DNA of 59,807 nucleotides from Fidelibacterota bacterium (GCA_016845785.1 JAERSH010000009.1:1-59807); one strand, 5' to 3'; positions 8,510 through 18,062 are shown, counted from the stretch's first letter. Notes: a model not told the origin generated them from the letters alone. A program made the numbers and translations.

Positions 8510-9652
8510 TTATACTTTTTCTAAAGCTTGTGCCAAGTCTGCTATAATATCATCCACATGTTCAATACCCACGGAGATCCGTACCAATCCATCTGTCAAT
8601 CCCCTTGATTCACGATCTTCCCGGGGAACTTCTGCATGGGTCATGGTGGCAGGATGGGTAATCATGGTTTCCACTGCACCGAGACTTTCTGCCAGTTTTG
8701 CCAATTTCACAGAATTCATCACTGTTTTTCCTGCAGGAATACCTCCCGTCAATTCGAAGGATATCATGCCACTGAAACCGGACATTTGTGTTTTCGCCAC
8801 ATCATAGGATGGATGAGATGGTAGTCCCGGATAGGTGACCGATGCCACTTTCGGATGGGCTTCTAAATATTCCGCCACAGTTTGGGCATTTTCTGCATGT
8901 TTTTTCATGCGGAGGTCCAATGTTTTAACACCCATGATAGTCAACCAACAATCGAATGGCCCCGGCACAGCACCGATGGTTTTTTGGACAAACTTAAGTT
9001 GATCAAATAAATCCTCACGGTTGGTGATCACGGCGCCGCCAATTAACTGATTATGGCCACTCAAATATTTGGTGGTAGAGTGCATCACTAAGTCTGCCCC
9101 ATATTCTAATGGACGTAAAAACACAGGGGTGGCAAAGGTGGAATCCACACCAAACAAGATATCATGTTTTTTTGCAATGTTGCCCACTGCTTCTAAATCA
9201 GTCACTTTAAGAAGTGGATTGGTGGGTGTTTCAATCCATATCAATTTGGTGTTGGATTGAATCGCATTTTCAATATTGGCTGCATTAGATGAATCCACAT
9301 AAGTGAAGTGTAGATCATAATTGACCAATATTTGATTAAAATGACGGGACACTCCGCCATAGACATCATCTGAACACACCACATGATCTCCCGCTTTCAA
9401 CAGCTTTAAACAACTATCTACGGTAGCCATGCCACTGGCGAAAGCTACACCATACTTTCCACCTTCTATTGCAGCCAATTGCTCTTCCAATACCTGACGC
9501 GTCGGATTGGATGAACGGGTATAATCAAAGCCTTTATCCTTTCCGACCTCTTCCAGTACATAGGTAGCTGTTTGATATAAAGGCGGTAAAATCGCCCCTG
9601 TGGTTGGGTCAGGTGTCATACCTGCTTGGACTACTTTGGTTTCAAACTTCAT
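8510..9652 (-). CDS. cystathionine gamma-lyase/beta-lyase-type PLP enzyme
   Basis: Fold-type I PLP enzyme of the Cys/Met metabolism family, 380 residues, the usual length. Key sites are YTRSSNPTR (residues ~44-52), the glycine loop ASGMATVDS, the DVYGG substrate loop, ETPTNP, VDSTFATP (Asp to pyridine nitrogen) and the PLP lysine in MHSTTKYLSGHNQ, with YPGLPSHP and LAESLGAVETMI near the end. It is the last gene of a four-gene operon under a SAM-I riboswitch, 19 bases after asd. Within this family synthase, lyase and sulfhydrylase activities cannot be separated by eye. As the second PLP paralogue in the operon it probably acts as cystathionine lyase, or in transsulfuration next to the first paralogue at 13193. 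Confidence 0.88.
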   Translation of the reverse strand: MKFETKVVQAGMTPDPTTGAILPPLYQTATYVLEEVGKDKGFDYTRSSNPTRQVLEEQLAAIEGGKYGVAFASGMATVDSCLKLLKAGDHVVCSDDVYGGVSRHFNQILVNYDLHFTYVDSSNAANIENAIQSNTKLIWIETPTNPLLKVTDLEAVGNIAKKHDILFGVDSTFATPVFLRPLEYGADLVMHSTTKYLSGHNQLIGGAVITNREDLFDQLKFVQKTIGAVPGPFDCWLTIMGVKTLDLRMKKHAENAQTVAEYLEAHPKVASVTYPGLPSHPSYDVAKTQMSGFSGMISFELTGGIPAGKTVMNSVKLAKLAESLGAVETMITHPATMTHAEVPREDRESRGLTDGLVRISVGIEHVDDIIADLAQALEKV

Positions 9653-9671
9653 CTTAACTCCATTTAATTCT

Positions 9672-10766
9672 TTAGTTGATATATCCTTTGTGGGTTAACA
9701 ATTCACCCATGAGAATGGCCCCGCCGGCAGCACCGCGGACTGTATTATGGGAAAGGGCCACATACCGGATATCAAAAAATTTATCCTCGGCTAATCGTCC
9801 AACGGATACAGCCATCCCCTTCTCCCTATCCAAATCCAATTTGGGTTGAGGCCGATCTTCTTCATCAAAATAAACAATGGGATTCACCGGTGCCAAAGGA
9901 AACTTTTCATTTTGGGGCAATGCCTTAAAACCTCTCCATACTGATCTGATTCTCTCTAAGGAAGGAATATCTTCTTTAAAATTCAACCGCACGACCGCCG
10001 TATGACCATCAATAACAGAAACACGAGTGCAGACTGCACTGATATCTAATTGATCGGAATTGATAATTCCATTTCCCGACACTGTTCCTAAAATCTTAAG
10101 CGGCTCTTTTTCTGTTTTTTCCTCTTCTCCGCCAATGAATGGAATTACATTATCTTTCAATTCTTCCGATTGAATACCTGCTTGCCCCGCACCTGAAACG
10201 GCTTGAAGGGAAGTCACTTGCACCTGACTCACCGGAAACCCGGCATTTTCTAATGCTTTCAGGGTGACCAAATAAGATTGAATGGAGCAGTTGGGTTTCA
10301 CCGCCACAAATCCGGTTTTTGGCAGATTACGATTGGCTTGCTGAATGGGGATAACATTTGCATGATCTGAATTGATTTCAGGAATAATCATGGGTACATC
10401 GTCTGTCCCGCGATTGGCTGAACTGGTGCTTACAATCGGATAGCCTGCTTTGGCATAGACAAATTCCAAATCCCGTGTGTCGGATTTATTGGGCAGATCC
10501 ATAGCTGAAAAAACACAGGTAACTTCCGCCGGTATGGCCTCAATATCCTGGGAATCACGGACGATCAAATTTTTAATATCGTCCGGAATTTCGCTGGGCA
10601 TTAGCCACTTTTCACCCACTGCTTCTAAGTAGGGCTTCCCCGCAGAACGGGGTGATGCAGCCACGTCCACCACATTATAGTAAGGATGATTTTGAAGGAG
10701 CCGAATGAAATGTTGACCCACCATCCCGGTGGCGCCTAGAATACTCACATTTATTTTTCCGCTCAT
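9672..10766 (-). CDS. asd: aspartate-semialdehyde dehydrogenase
   Basis: Reduces aspartyl phosphate to aspartate semialdehyde with NADPH, at the branch to lysine, threonine and methionine. Residues ~7-18 are the nucleotide loop LGATGMVGQHF. The catalytic cysteine sits in VKPNCSIQSYL, followed by LQAVSGAGQAG, and the substrate-binding His in IDGHTAVVRLNF. The length (364) and these motifs fit the archaeal/fungal-like Asd branch rather than the short E. coli type. It begins one base after the stop of the aspartokinase fusion, so the two are translationally linked, and it lies inside the riboswitch-controlled operon. Confidence 0.95.
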   Translation of the reverse strand: MSGKINVSILGATGMVGQHFIRLLQNHPYYNVVDVAASPRSAGKPYLEAVGEKWLMPSEIPDDIKNLIVRDSQDIEAIPAEVTCVFSAMDLPNKSDTRDLEFVYAKAGYPIVSTSSANRGTDDVPMIIPEINSDHANVIPIQQANRNLPKTGFVAVKPNCSIQSYLVTLKALENAGFPVSQVQVTSLQAVSGAGQAGIQSEELKDNVIPFIGGEEEKTEKEPLKILGTVSGNGIINSDQLDISAVCTRVSVIDGHTAVVRLNFKEDIPSLERIRSVWRGFKALPQNEKFPLAPVNPIVYFDEEDRPQPKLDLDREKGMAVSVGRLAEDKFFDIRYVALSHNTVRGAAGGAILMGELLTHKGYIN

Positions 10767-10767
10767 C

Positions 10768-13188
10768 CTATCGATTCCCCAAACATTGATAAATATCTCC
10801 TAAGACCCCAGCTGCGGTAACGGCTGCTCCGGCCCCGGCACCTTTAATAACCAATGGTTGATCCGAATATCGCTTAGTTCGGAATGCAATAATATTATCG
10901 CTCCCCTGCAATTCGTAAAATGGATGATCACTGCTCACAGATTGAAGGGAAACCGAGGCCTCCCCATTTTCATATTTTCCTATATATCTTAATTTTTCCT
11001 CACATCCATCTGCCGCCTCAACCTGTGCCTTCATTTCACCATCAAATTGGGATAAATGATCTAAAAAATCGTTCACGGAATCAAAGGCATCACTACCTTC
11101 GGGTAAAAGACTTTCAATTTTAATATCACTAATTTCCATTTCAGCACCCGTCTCTCTGGCCAAAATTAACAGTTTCCGGGCTACATCCATCCCATTTAAA
11201 TCTTGCCGTGGATCCGGCTCAGTAAATCCTTGGGATTTGGCATCTCTTACCAATTTTGAAAATGCTATTTCAGATGTAAGTGTATTGAATAAATAACTCA
11301 ATGTCCCGGAGAAAATTCCCTCAATGCTTATTATTTCATCACCGGAAGAAAGTAAATTTTTGAGTGTAGAAATGACCGGCAATCCTGCCCCCACATTGGC
11401 TTCATAATAGAAAGGAACACCCCTCTCCGCAGCTGTCTCACGGAGGGATTTATAGAACTGATAATCTAAAGTATTGGCAATTTTGTTGGCGGTAACGATA
11501 GAAAATCCCTTATCCATCATTTGACCATACTGTTTCGAAAAAGAATCGCTGGCAGTGCAATCGACGATTACTTTTTTGCCACTTTCAGTTGAAACTGATT
11601 GGAAAAAGGCATCCAGATCAAAAGACACTTCTGAAGCATGTAATCGATCATTTATACGGTTGAGACCAAATCCATTATCATTCAAAATCAATTTTTTACT
11701 GTTGGCCACTCCCTTGACGCATATTTGATCCTCATCTATATCTTGCAAAATGGATATCAACTCTTGGCCAACAGTCCCCACACCAAATAAATATAAATTC
11801 AAACGACATGACACCGGATTAAAAAATTCGTTATGAAGCGTTCGAATAGCATGATCTACTTCTTCATCTGAAACAATGAATGAAATATTTCGCATAGAAG
11901 ATCCTTGGGCTATTGCAATTATATTAATTTGCTCATCCCCCAACCGACCAAAAACCTGTCCGGAGATGCCCGGTGTACTTCGCATCCCTTCCCCCACAAC
12001 GGCGACCATTGATAAATTTTCTTCAATTCGAATCGGATCGATATAATGATGTTTCATTTCTACCGCAAATTCAGCCTCTAATGCAGCTATTGCTTTATTG
12101 ACTAACTTCGGATCAACAGCAAAACATGTAGCGTGCTCGCTGAATGCTTGGGAGACCAATAATACGCTAATTTTCTCTTTGGCCAATGCAGAAAAAATCC
12201 GACTATTCACACCATGGACACCCACCATACCTGCCCCCTGAAACCGAAGCAAACTAATGCCGGAAAGCGATGATATACCCACAGCTTTTTCTCCATTGAT
12301 CTTTCGAGAATGCGTCACAAGAGAACCAACGTGGGAAGGGTCCTGTGTATTTTTTATTCGAATAGGAATTTTTTTGTATTTCGCCGGAATCATCGTTGGT
12401 GGAAAAATGACTTTGGCGCCGGCATGGGCCAATTCCATGGCTTCTTCATAGGTCAAATGAGAAATTGTTTTTGCATCGTTAACAATGGTGGGGTCTGCGG
12501 TTAAAATGCCATTCACATCGGTCCAAATTTCAATTTCTTCTACATTAAGGGCTGCGCCAAAAATTGATGCAGAATAATCGGAACCACTTCGGCCAATGGT
12601 TGTGGTTTCTCCAAATTCGTTTGCCCCTAAAAATCCTGTAATAATTTGAATGGCATCACGATGTTTACAAAAAGATCGAATTCGATCATAGGTCCGTTGG
12701 TAGTGGACATAAGCATGGCCAAAATGGTCATCGGTTAAAACCACTTGTCTTGCATCTAAGGATTCGGCATGAATGCCATTTTGATTCAAATAATCAGCAA
12801 TAATTGTGGTGGAAGCCAATTCGCCATAGGAAAGTATTTTATCAAGATTTTTAGGGGTGTTGGCCCGGGAATGGGCAATTTGTGAGAGGTCAGAATGGAG
12901 GTCAGAAAATAAATTGTGGATACAACATCGTGTATCTTCACAACAATTAAGATCCGCCAACAATTTGGTATGTCTATCTATTAATGATGCGAATAATTCG
13001 TCATTCAATTCTCCATCACCAGCTTTGGCGGCCAAATCATTTAATTGATCTGTTACACCGCCAATAGCCGAAACTACGATGGCCAACTCATGGTCAGTCA
13101 CTTGTGCTTTTATAATTTCAGACACATGTTTAATCTGTGTAGCTGTAGCAATGGATGATCCACCAAATTTTAATAGCTTTTTGGCCAT
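10768..13188 (-). CDS. thrA: bifunctional aspartokinase / homoserine dehydrogenase
   Basis: An 806-residue fusion that carries out the first and third steps of the aspartate pathway. The kinase occupies residues ~1-290, with KFGGSSIA at the N-terminus, GRSGSDYSASIFG (~200-212) and the IWTDVNGILTADP segment. Two ACT-type regulatory repeats follow (~310-455; SLLRFQGAGMVGVHG, LSMVAVVGEGM). The homoserine dehydrogenase begins near residue 460 with the Rossmann loop FGVGTVGQELI, then VDCTASDSF, TANKIAN and EANVGAGLPVISTL. The symbol thrA is used for the fusion type; because a SAM-I riboswitch precedes the operon, metL would be as good a name. It starts 4 bases after the upstream PLP gene stops. 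Confidence 0.95.
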   Translation of the reverse strand: MAKKLLKFGGSSIATATQIKHVSEIIKAQVTDHELAIVVSAIGGVTDQLNDLAAKAGDGELNDELFASLIDRHTKLLADLNCCEDTRCCIHNLFSDLHSDLSQIAHSRANTPKNLDKILSYGELASTTIIADYLNQNGIHAESLDARQVVLTDDHFGHAYVHYQRTYDRIRSFCKHRDAIQIITGFLGANEFGETTTIGRSGSDYSASIFGAALNVEEIEIWTDVNGILTADPTIVNDAKTISHLTYEEAMELAHAGAKVIFPPTMIPAKYKKIPIRIKNTQDPSHVGSLVTHSRKINGEKAVGISSLSGISLLRFQGAGMVGVHGVNSRIFSALAKEKISVLLVSQAFSEHATCFAVDPKLVNKAIAALEAEFAVEMKHHYIDPIRIEENLSMVAVVGEGMRSTPGISGQVFGRLGDEQINIIAIAQGSSMRNISFIVSDEEVDHAIRTLHNEFFNPVSCRLNLYLFGVGTVGQELISILQDIDEDQICVKGVANSKKLILNDNGFGLNRINDRLHASEVSFDLDAFFQSVSTESGKKVIVDCTASDSFSKQYGQMMDKGFSIVTANKIANTLDYQFYKSLRETAAERGVPFYYEANVGAGLPVISTLKNLLSSGDEIISIEGIFSGTLSYLFNTLTSEIAFSKLVRDAKSQGFTEPDPRQDLNGMDVARKLLILARETGAEMEISDIKIESLLPEGSDAFDSVNDFLDHLSQFDGEMKAQVEAADGCEEKLRYIGKYENGEASVSLQSVSSDHPFYELQGSDNIIAFRTKRYSDQPLVIKGAGAGAAVTAAGVLGDIYQCLGNR

Positions 13189-13192
13189 GGAT

Positions 13193-14446
13193 TTATTGCG
13201 CTACAGGCGCATGGACCTCATGATGTACAAATCCATTTAATTCTACATTGATTGGGTCCAGATCAATTTTGCTCAATGCTTGATTTAAATCATGAATAAT
13301 ATCTTCTGGCGCTTCAAGCCCAACTGATAGTCGTAACAAACCATCATTAATGCCGGCTTTAATACGGGCTGATTCTTCCATGGATGCATGACTGTGAAAT
13401 GCAGGTATTTCGATCAAAGTGGATACACCACCCAGTGACTCCGCCAACGTACACACCTCGGTACTTTCGGCAACGGTCTTGGCACCATGCGTTCCCTTTT
13501 CCACTTCAAAAGAAATGACCGCACCAAACCCCTGTTGCTGACGCTTCGCCAACTCATGATCCGGATGGCTAGTTAATCCCGGATAAATAACCCGTTTTAC
13601 TTTCGACTGATTTGAGAGCCACTCCGCCACCTTTTGGGCCGTTTTTTGTTGATGGTGGTAACGGACCTTCAAAGTTTTAATACCCCGAAGAATTAACCAC
13701 GAATCGAAGGCGGGCAAACCGATTCCCAATGCATTGGTCAAAAAGTGAATTTGTTCACCGATTTTTTTATCGCTTGTAATGACAGCACCGCCTAATACAT
13801 CCGAATGGCCATTCACATATTTTGACAATGAGTGCACCACAATATGAGCACCTAAATCCAATGGCTTTTGAAGGATGGGGGAACAAAATGTATTGTCCAG
13901 CACCAGCAAGGCCTCGGCTGAATTTGCTATGGTTGACAAAGCGTTAATATCCACAAGCCGTAACAAGGGATTGGTTGGCGACTCTGCCCATATACATTTT
14001 GTATTGGGTTGGATGGCCGCTTCAACTGTGTCTAAATCCTTCAAATTGATGAACGATACTTCCACACCAAAATTTCGGATAACATCATTGAAAAGACGAA
14101 ATACGCCTCCATAACAATCTTCAGTAATAATCACGTGGTCGCCCTGTTTAAACAGATGTGCCACCGCAGTAGCCGCCGCCATACCTGTACTTTGCGTCGA
14201 ACAATAAAGGCCATTTTCTAATTGAGCCAATTGTTCTTCTAGTACGGTTCGGGTCGGATTGGCCGTACGACTATATTCGTATCCGCCATCATCTTCGACC
14301 GAGTTCCATTTAAAGGATGTACTCAGATGCAGGGGTGCATTCAGGCCACCATGTAATGGATCGGCATTTTGACTGCCATGGACAATTCGCGTGGATTCAT
14401 TCCAAAAAGCGTGGGGGTGGACCTTATGGTTGTTGTTATTCGCCAT
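13193..14446 (-). CDS. cystathionine gamma-synthase / O-acylhomoserine sulfhydrylase-like PLP enzyme
   Basis: First gene behind the SAM-I riboswitch, 417 residues. It is a Cys/Met metabolism PLP enzyme with YSRTANPTRTVLEEQLAQLE, STQSTGMAAATAV, DCYGG, ESPTNPLLR, VLDNTFCSP and the PLP lysine in VHSLSKYVNGHSDV. The N-terminus begins MANNNNHKVHPHAFWNEST and carries about 15 more residues than typical MetB. The position, first in a SAM-controlled operon that makes homoserine, points to the step joining activated homoserine to cysteine or sulfide (metB or metZ-like); which substrate is used cannot be read from the sequence. AAAGGAG lies 7 bases before the ATG. Confidence 0.88.
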   Translation of the reverse strand: MANNNNHKVHPHAFWNESTRIVHGSQNADPLHGGLNAPLHLSTSFKWNSVEDDGGYEYSRTANPTRTVLEEQLAQLENGLYCSTQSTGMAAATAVAHLFKQGDHVIITEDCYGGVFRLFNDVIRNFGVEVSFINLKDLDTVEAAIQPNTKCIWAESPTNPLLRLVDINALSTIANSAEALLVLDNTFCSPILQKPLDLGAHIVVHSLSKYVNGHSDVLGGAVITSDKKIGEQIHFLTNALGIGLPAFDSWLILRGIKTLKVRYHHQQKTAQKVAEWLSNQSKVKRVIYPGLTSHPDHELAKRQQQGFGAVISFEVEKGTHGAKTVAESTEVCTLAESLGGVSTLIEIPAFHSHASMEESARIKAGINDGLLRLSVGLEAPEDIIHDLNQALSKIDLDPINVELNGFVHHEVHAPVAQ

Positions 14447-14459
14447 AGGATTCTCCTTT

Positions 14460-14596
14460 CTATTCCTTTAGTGGAATAGGGTTCGGGTACACTTTTCCGG
14501 TAAATACGGCACCGTTTGTACGCAAAAACGTACAGGTCCGTAGATTGATTATTGGATAATATTCAGTGGAAAGCTTGACAAGTCAGCGTCACAGCT
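14460..14596 (-). promoter_or_regulatory. expression platform between SAM riboswitch and first gene
   Basis: On the minus strand the aptamer's closing strand runs into an AGCT-TGAC ... GTCA-AGCT hairpin (14572-14596) followed by TTT, a possible but weak terminator. A TGTACG/CGTACA hairpin (about 14519-14536) follows, and then a perfect CTATTCC/GGAATAG hairpin (14460-14479) directly before the AAAGGAG ribosome site. Control could be at termination or at ribosome access; no strong U-run is present. Confidence 0.45.
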
Positions 14597-14708
14597 CTCA
14601 TCTGTCCTCATTTCATTGAGGCAGGAATTAGCACCTTTATTCACATTGCGCAAATGAGGTTGCTAAGGTTTCTCAGGGCCTGATCCCTCCACCTTTCTGG
14701 ATAAAATC
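14594..14708 (-). promoter_or_regulatory. SAM-I (S-box) riboswitch
   Basis: The S-box core is plain on the minus strand: TTATCCAGAAAGGTGGAGGG at the 5' side, then CCCTGAGAAACCTTAGCAACC, AAGGTGCTAATTCC and the closing ACAGATGAGAG. These contain the conserved kink-turn, pseudoknot and SAM-binding positions of the class. It lies about 150 bases before the first gene of the metB-like/thrA/asd/PLP operon, so high S-adenosylmethionine should shut the operon down. Confidence 0.95.
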
Positions 14709-14784
14709 CGTTGCTGAATTGTCAAATAACAGCGATTGCTTGGCGCGAGATTATTAATATAATGCTGTATTTACCAAACTTTTT

Positions 14785-15882
14785 TTAAATAAAATTAATC
14801 AATTCTAGATCTGTGATCGGATCAGATTTTGGATTGGATTTAATTTGATCCGTTATGGATTCTACCATTGGTTCTGTGGATGGAATATTTAATTGGGATA
14901 ATCGATCCGCCACTGCTTCTTTACCCGTGTATTTATCGATAATGATTTTTCGCTCTTGATTTACAATGTCAGGCGGAATGACTTCATATGATTTGGGATC
15001 TTTCAATACGGCTCGCGTATGTAATCCAGATTTATGCGTAAATGCATGTGGCCCGACAATCGGTTGATTCAACCGATTGGAAATACCGGACTTCTCTTCC
15101 ATCATTCTTGAAAGTTGTATTAATAAAGATAAATTCCAATCATTCGCCACATTGTATTGAGTCTTTAATATGACAGAAACTTCAGCCAGAGAAGCAATAC
15201 CACATCGTTCACCAATGCCATTGATAGAAACATCAACGACTTCTGCACCTGCGTTGGCAGCGGCAATTGCATTTGCTGTGGCCAGCCCTAAATCATTATG
15301 ACCATGAAAATGTATGGGTATTGAAATTTCATTTTTCATCTTTGAAATCAGGTTGGTAGTCTTTTCCGGAATAAGTGCCCCAACTGTGTCTGCAACACTG
15401 AATCGATCTGCGCCACTCCGCTCTGCTATTTGTGCTACATCAACTAAAAATGCCATATCAGTTCTAGATGCATCTTCTGCTGTAAATCGAATGTTGACTC
15501 CTAAAGATTTTGCATAAGTGATCGCATCTGCAATACGCAATAATGCGCTTTGTTTATCAATACCAAATTTGTGTTCAAGACTGAGGTCAGAAGTCCCAAA
15601 AAATATCCCTATCCAAGGGACACCGAAGGAAATTGCATCTTCAATATCTGAACGGGTAGCCCGGCTATGAATGAGTTTTTCTGACCGTGTTTCCATCGCA
15701 GCAATTTGGCCAACCGCATCCCGAATATCCGGTGAAACTGCGGGATGCCCCAACTCAATAAAGTCCACGCCGAAATCATCCAATGCTTTGACGATTTTTA
15801 TTTTTTCGTTCACAGTGAAAGATACGCCAGGCGTTTGCTCTCCCTCTCTTAATGTGGTATCTAATAGTTTAATTTGCATCAT
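14785..15882 (-). CDS. homocitrate synthase-like acyltransferase (HCS/NifV/isopropylmalate synthase family)
   Basis: DRE-TIM metallolyase that condenses acetyl-CoA with a 2-oxoacid. The N-terminal LLDTTLREGEQTPGVSF carries the metal-binding Asp and the catalytic Arg. HFHGHNDLGLATANA (residues ~191-205) supplies the HxH metal ligands, and GIGERCGIASL is the flexible loop. At 365 residues it lacks the ~120-residue LeuA regulatory domain. FFGTSDLSLEHKFG and HKSGLHTRAVLKDP resemble homocitrate synthases of the alpha-aminoadipate route and NifV, so homocitrate (lysine route) is my preferred product; (R)-citramalate or isopropylmalate synthesis is not excluded. No other lysine-pathway gene is adjacent. 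The spacing to the SAM riboswitch (77 bases) suggests its own transcript. Confidence 0.7.
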   Translation of the reverse strand: MMQIKLLDTTLREGEQTPGVSFTVNEKIKIVKALDDFGVDFIELGHPAVSPDIRDAVGQIAAMETRSEKLIHSRATRSDIEDAISFGVPWIGIFFGTSDLSLEHKFGIDKQSALLRIADAITYAKSLGVNIRFTAEDASRTDMAFLVDVAQIAERSGADRFSVADTVGALIPEKTTNLISKMKNEISIPIHFHGHNDLGLATANAIAAANAGAEVVDVSINGIGERCGIASLAEVSVILKTQYNVANDWNLSLLIQLSRMMEEKSGISNRLNQPIVGPHAFTHKSGLHTRAVLKDPKSYEVIPPDIVNQERKIIIDKYTGKEAVADRLSQLNIPSTEPMVESITDQIKSNPKSDPITDLELINFI

Positions 15883-15961
15883 GAATTCCTTTAGAATATT
15901 GATTCAATACGATATAAAAAATAAAAAAGGTCCAACTTTCATTGAACCTTTTTGTTTTTTG

Positions 15962-16034
15962 CTCCGGAGGAGGGACTCGAACCCCCGACCTGGTGGTTAA
16001 CAGCCACTCGCTCTACCAACTGAGCTACTCCGGA
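15962..16034 (-). tRNA. tRNA-Asn (anticodon GTT)
   Basis: A complete cloverleaf on the minus strand: acceptor TCCGGAG/CTCCGGA, D arm GCTC...GAGC, anticodon loop CTGTTAA giving GUU, T arm GGGGG-TTCGAGT-CCCTC and discriminator G, as expected for tRNA-Asn. CCA is not encoded. The top of the anticodon stem has an A-C mismatch. Confidence 0.95.
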
Positions 16035-16047
16035 ATCAGGTCTTTTG

Positions 16048-16112
16048 TCTGGAGTAGTTGCTTATGACATTTATGCCACTCGCTTTCCGACAAATGTCGG
16101 GTCTACTCCGGA
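16048..16112 (-). other. tRNA-Asn-like three-way-junction element
   Basis: Read on the minus strand, a 10-base stem TCCGGAGTAG/CTACTCCAGA (one mismatch) closes two hairpins: CCGAC-ATTT-GTCGG and TGGCAT/ATGTCA. The first 10 bases equal the first 10 of the tRNA-Asn that starts 13 bases downstream, and GCGAGTGGC equals that tRNA's positions 24-32. The D-arm and anticodon parts are replaced. It looks like a decayed or remodelled tandem copy of the tRNA, possibly processed with it. Confidence 0.5.
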
Positions 16113-16199
16113 TCGAGATTTAATTTTTTAGATTTTGAATCAATTTTGATTCAAAAAGCGCGGCGAATTTATAATAATTAATTCGCCCACACCAATCAT

Positions 16200-18062
16200 T
16201 TACATTTCTTTTTCTGCTTTTAATTCCAATCCATCTACGAATTGCCCGTGATCCAAATGGGTGGAATTAATATACACAACACCATCCTCATCATGAGGCG
16301 CTCCATAAACAGAATGGGCGGACTTCAATCCGCCGAGCCACCAGCGTCCATCCTGGATATAGACGAGGTCACCAGGGTTGGCTTTCATCCGATTCATATC
16401 TGATGTAGAAAAGCGCATGACATTTTCATCCGTATTATCCATGACCCAATTCACGATGACATCTTCTCCCTTTTCTTCATTCACGGCAGACCCTTTAAAT
16501 ATGGCCTTCAATTTGTGGACGTCAAAAACAGTCAGACCTTCAAGATTCTTTTCTGAATTGGGTTTAGTAAACAATGCAACGATTACCCCCACGCCGGCAC
16601 AAACAACTATATTATACAAAGCACCAATGTAAGAATAGCCGCGGTCCGGGCGCAGTTCTATGCCATGTGAAAATGGACTAATCAACTCTGGATTAAACTG
16701 GCCTAAGATCATTAAAAATGCACCGCCGATGAATGTGGCAATCACCGCTTGGGATGTAAATCGTTTCCAGAAAATGCCCAAGAATACACCCACCACCAAT
16801 GGCGGTGTAAATGTGGAATGGAACCATCCGTGGGCTTCGTAGATGGAATCAAATGAATTGAAAAATGGGACCAGAATTACTGCAATCACTTTTACACCGA
16901 CTGATGTCCACCGTGCAAAATCCAACTGCTGTTTTTCTGTTTTTTCTTTTTTGCTCATGGGCCGATAAATATCATTCACAATAATAGCGGACGATGCATT
17001 CACCAATGTATCTGCCGTGGACATGAGAGCCGCACATAGGGCTGCAATGATGAATCCAAACACACCGGGTGAGGATACAATATTCGTTACAGCAACAAAC
17101 ACATCATTGGCCGCAAGTCCATCAGGCAAGACACCGGGAACGGCATTGAAAATAGCCCGACCGATCCAGCCTGCATTGGATACAACAATGGCTGAAATGG
17201 GCAATATCAACAGTGTATTAAATGCAGCGGCCTTCCGTCCTTCATTCACACTTTTGGCCGCCATGAATCGCATAATTAACCCTTGGTTCAAAAATAAGAA
17301 ACCGATTGATCCTGCGATACCATCCTGCCAAAAAATACCTACAAAATTAAAATCCGGTGGATCATTAAAATGTGCCAAAGGCAACTTCTGTTCCGGCGAT
17401 AAATTCATCCAAAAAGCTTTCAATCCGGAGAAAGCAGTATGATCACCTAAATATTGAATACCGAGGAAGAACAACAACATCCCTGCAAAAATGAGAATAA
17501 ATCCTTGGAGCAAGTCAGTGAATATGACTGAAGTCTGTCCGCCAAAATGCATATAGATGGTGGTGGCAATGGCAATGAGGACTACCGTCAGCATGAGGGG
17601 AATACCATAAATCCGATAGAGTGCCGTGGCCAACGTCAAAAATTGGATGGCAATATAACCGATCATGTAGAGCAAGGTCATCATGGTGGCCAAATAACGG
17701 GCCGTTCGGTTGAAGCGCCGTTCAAAATATTCCGGGATAGATTTTACTTTTGTGTAATAAATGATGGGCAGCCAACCAAACATGAATAGGGGCATAAAAA
17801 ACCAATCATTCATGTAAGTCATAGTGGATGACAAGCCATATTGGTATGCTTTGGTGGAATATTTTACAAAGCTATGAGATCCAACTCCAGTGGCCACAAT
17901 AGATATGGTAATGAGCCACCAGGCAAATCGGCGACCGCCGAAGAAATAATCCGTGGTGTTCTTACTGTATTTACCAAAGTAAGCACCAAACCCCATGACC
18001 AATGCAAAATAGGCCAGGATGACAACGCGATCTAAGGATGTACCAACTGCAATGTCCATCAT
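16200..18062 (-). CDS. sodium/solute symporter (SSS family)
   Basis: Inner-membrane Na+-coupled transporter, 620 residues from ATG 18062; the longer frame upstream overlaps the preceding gene and is not needed. About 13-14 hydrophobic segments are visible. FFGGRRFAWWLITISIVATGVGSHSF near residue 45 is the SSS N-terminal signature region, and GFIIAALCAALMSTADTLVNASSAI (~350) is the conserved helix with the Na-site residues. The last ~80 residues form a soluble tail (NWVMDNTDENVMRFSTSDMN ... VYGAPHDEDGVVY) that many SSS proteins lack. The start overlaps the stop of the small membrane protein (ATGA), implying coupled translation. The substrate (sugar, amino or organic acid) cannot be told. Confidence 0.87.
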   Translation of the reverse strand: MMDIAVGTSLDRVVILAYFALVMGFGAYFGKYSKNTTDYFFGGRRFAWWLITISIVATGVGSHSFVKYSTKAYQYGLSSTMTYMNDWFFMPLFMFGWLPIIYYTKVKSIPEYFERRFNRTARYLATMMTLLYMIGYIAIQFLTLATALYRIYGIPLMLTVVLIAIATTIYMHFGGQTSVIFTDLLQGFILIFAGMLLFFLGIQYLGDHTAFSGLKAFWMNLSPEQKLPLAHFNDPPDFNFVGIFWQDGIAGSIGFLFLNQGLIMRFMAAKSVNEGRKAAAFNTLLILPISAIVVSNAGWIGRAIFNAVPGVLPDGLAANDVFVAVTNIVSSPGVFGFIIAALCAALMSTADTLVNASSAIIVNDIYRPMSKKEKTEKQQLDFARWTSVGVKVIAVILVPFFNSFDSIYEAHGWFHSTFTPPLVVGVFLGIFWKRFTSQAVIATFIGGAFLMILGQFNPELISPFSHGIELRPDRGYSYIGALYNIVVCAGVGVIVALFTKPNSEKNLEGLTVFDVHKLKAIFKGSAVNEEKGEDVIVNWVMDNTDENVMRFSTSDMNRMKANPGDLVYIQDGRWWLGGLKSAHSVYGAPHDEDGVVYINSTHLDHGQFVDGLELKAEKEM

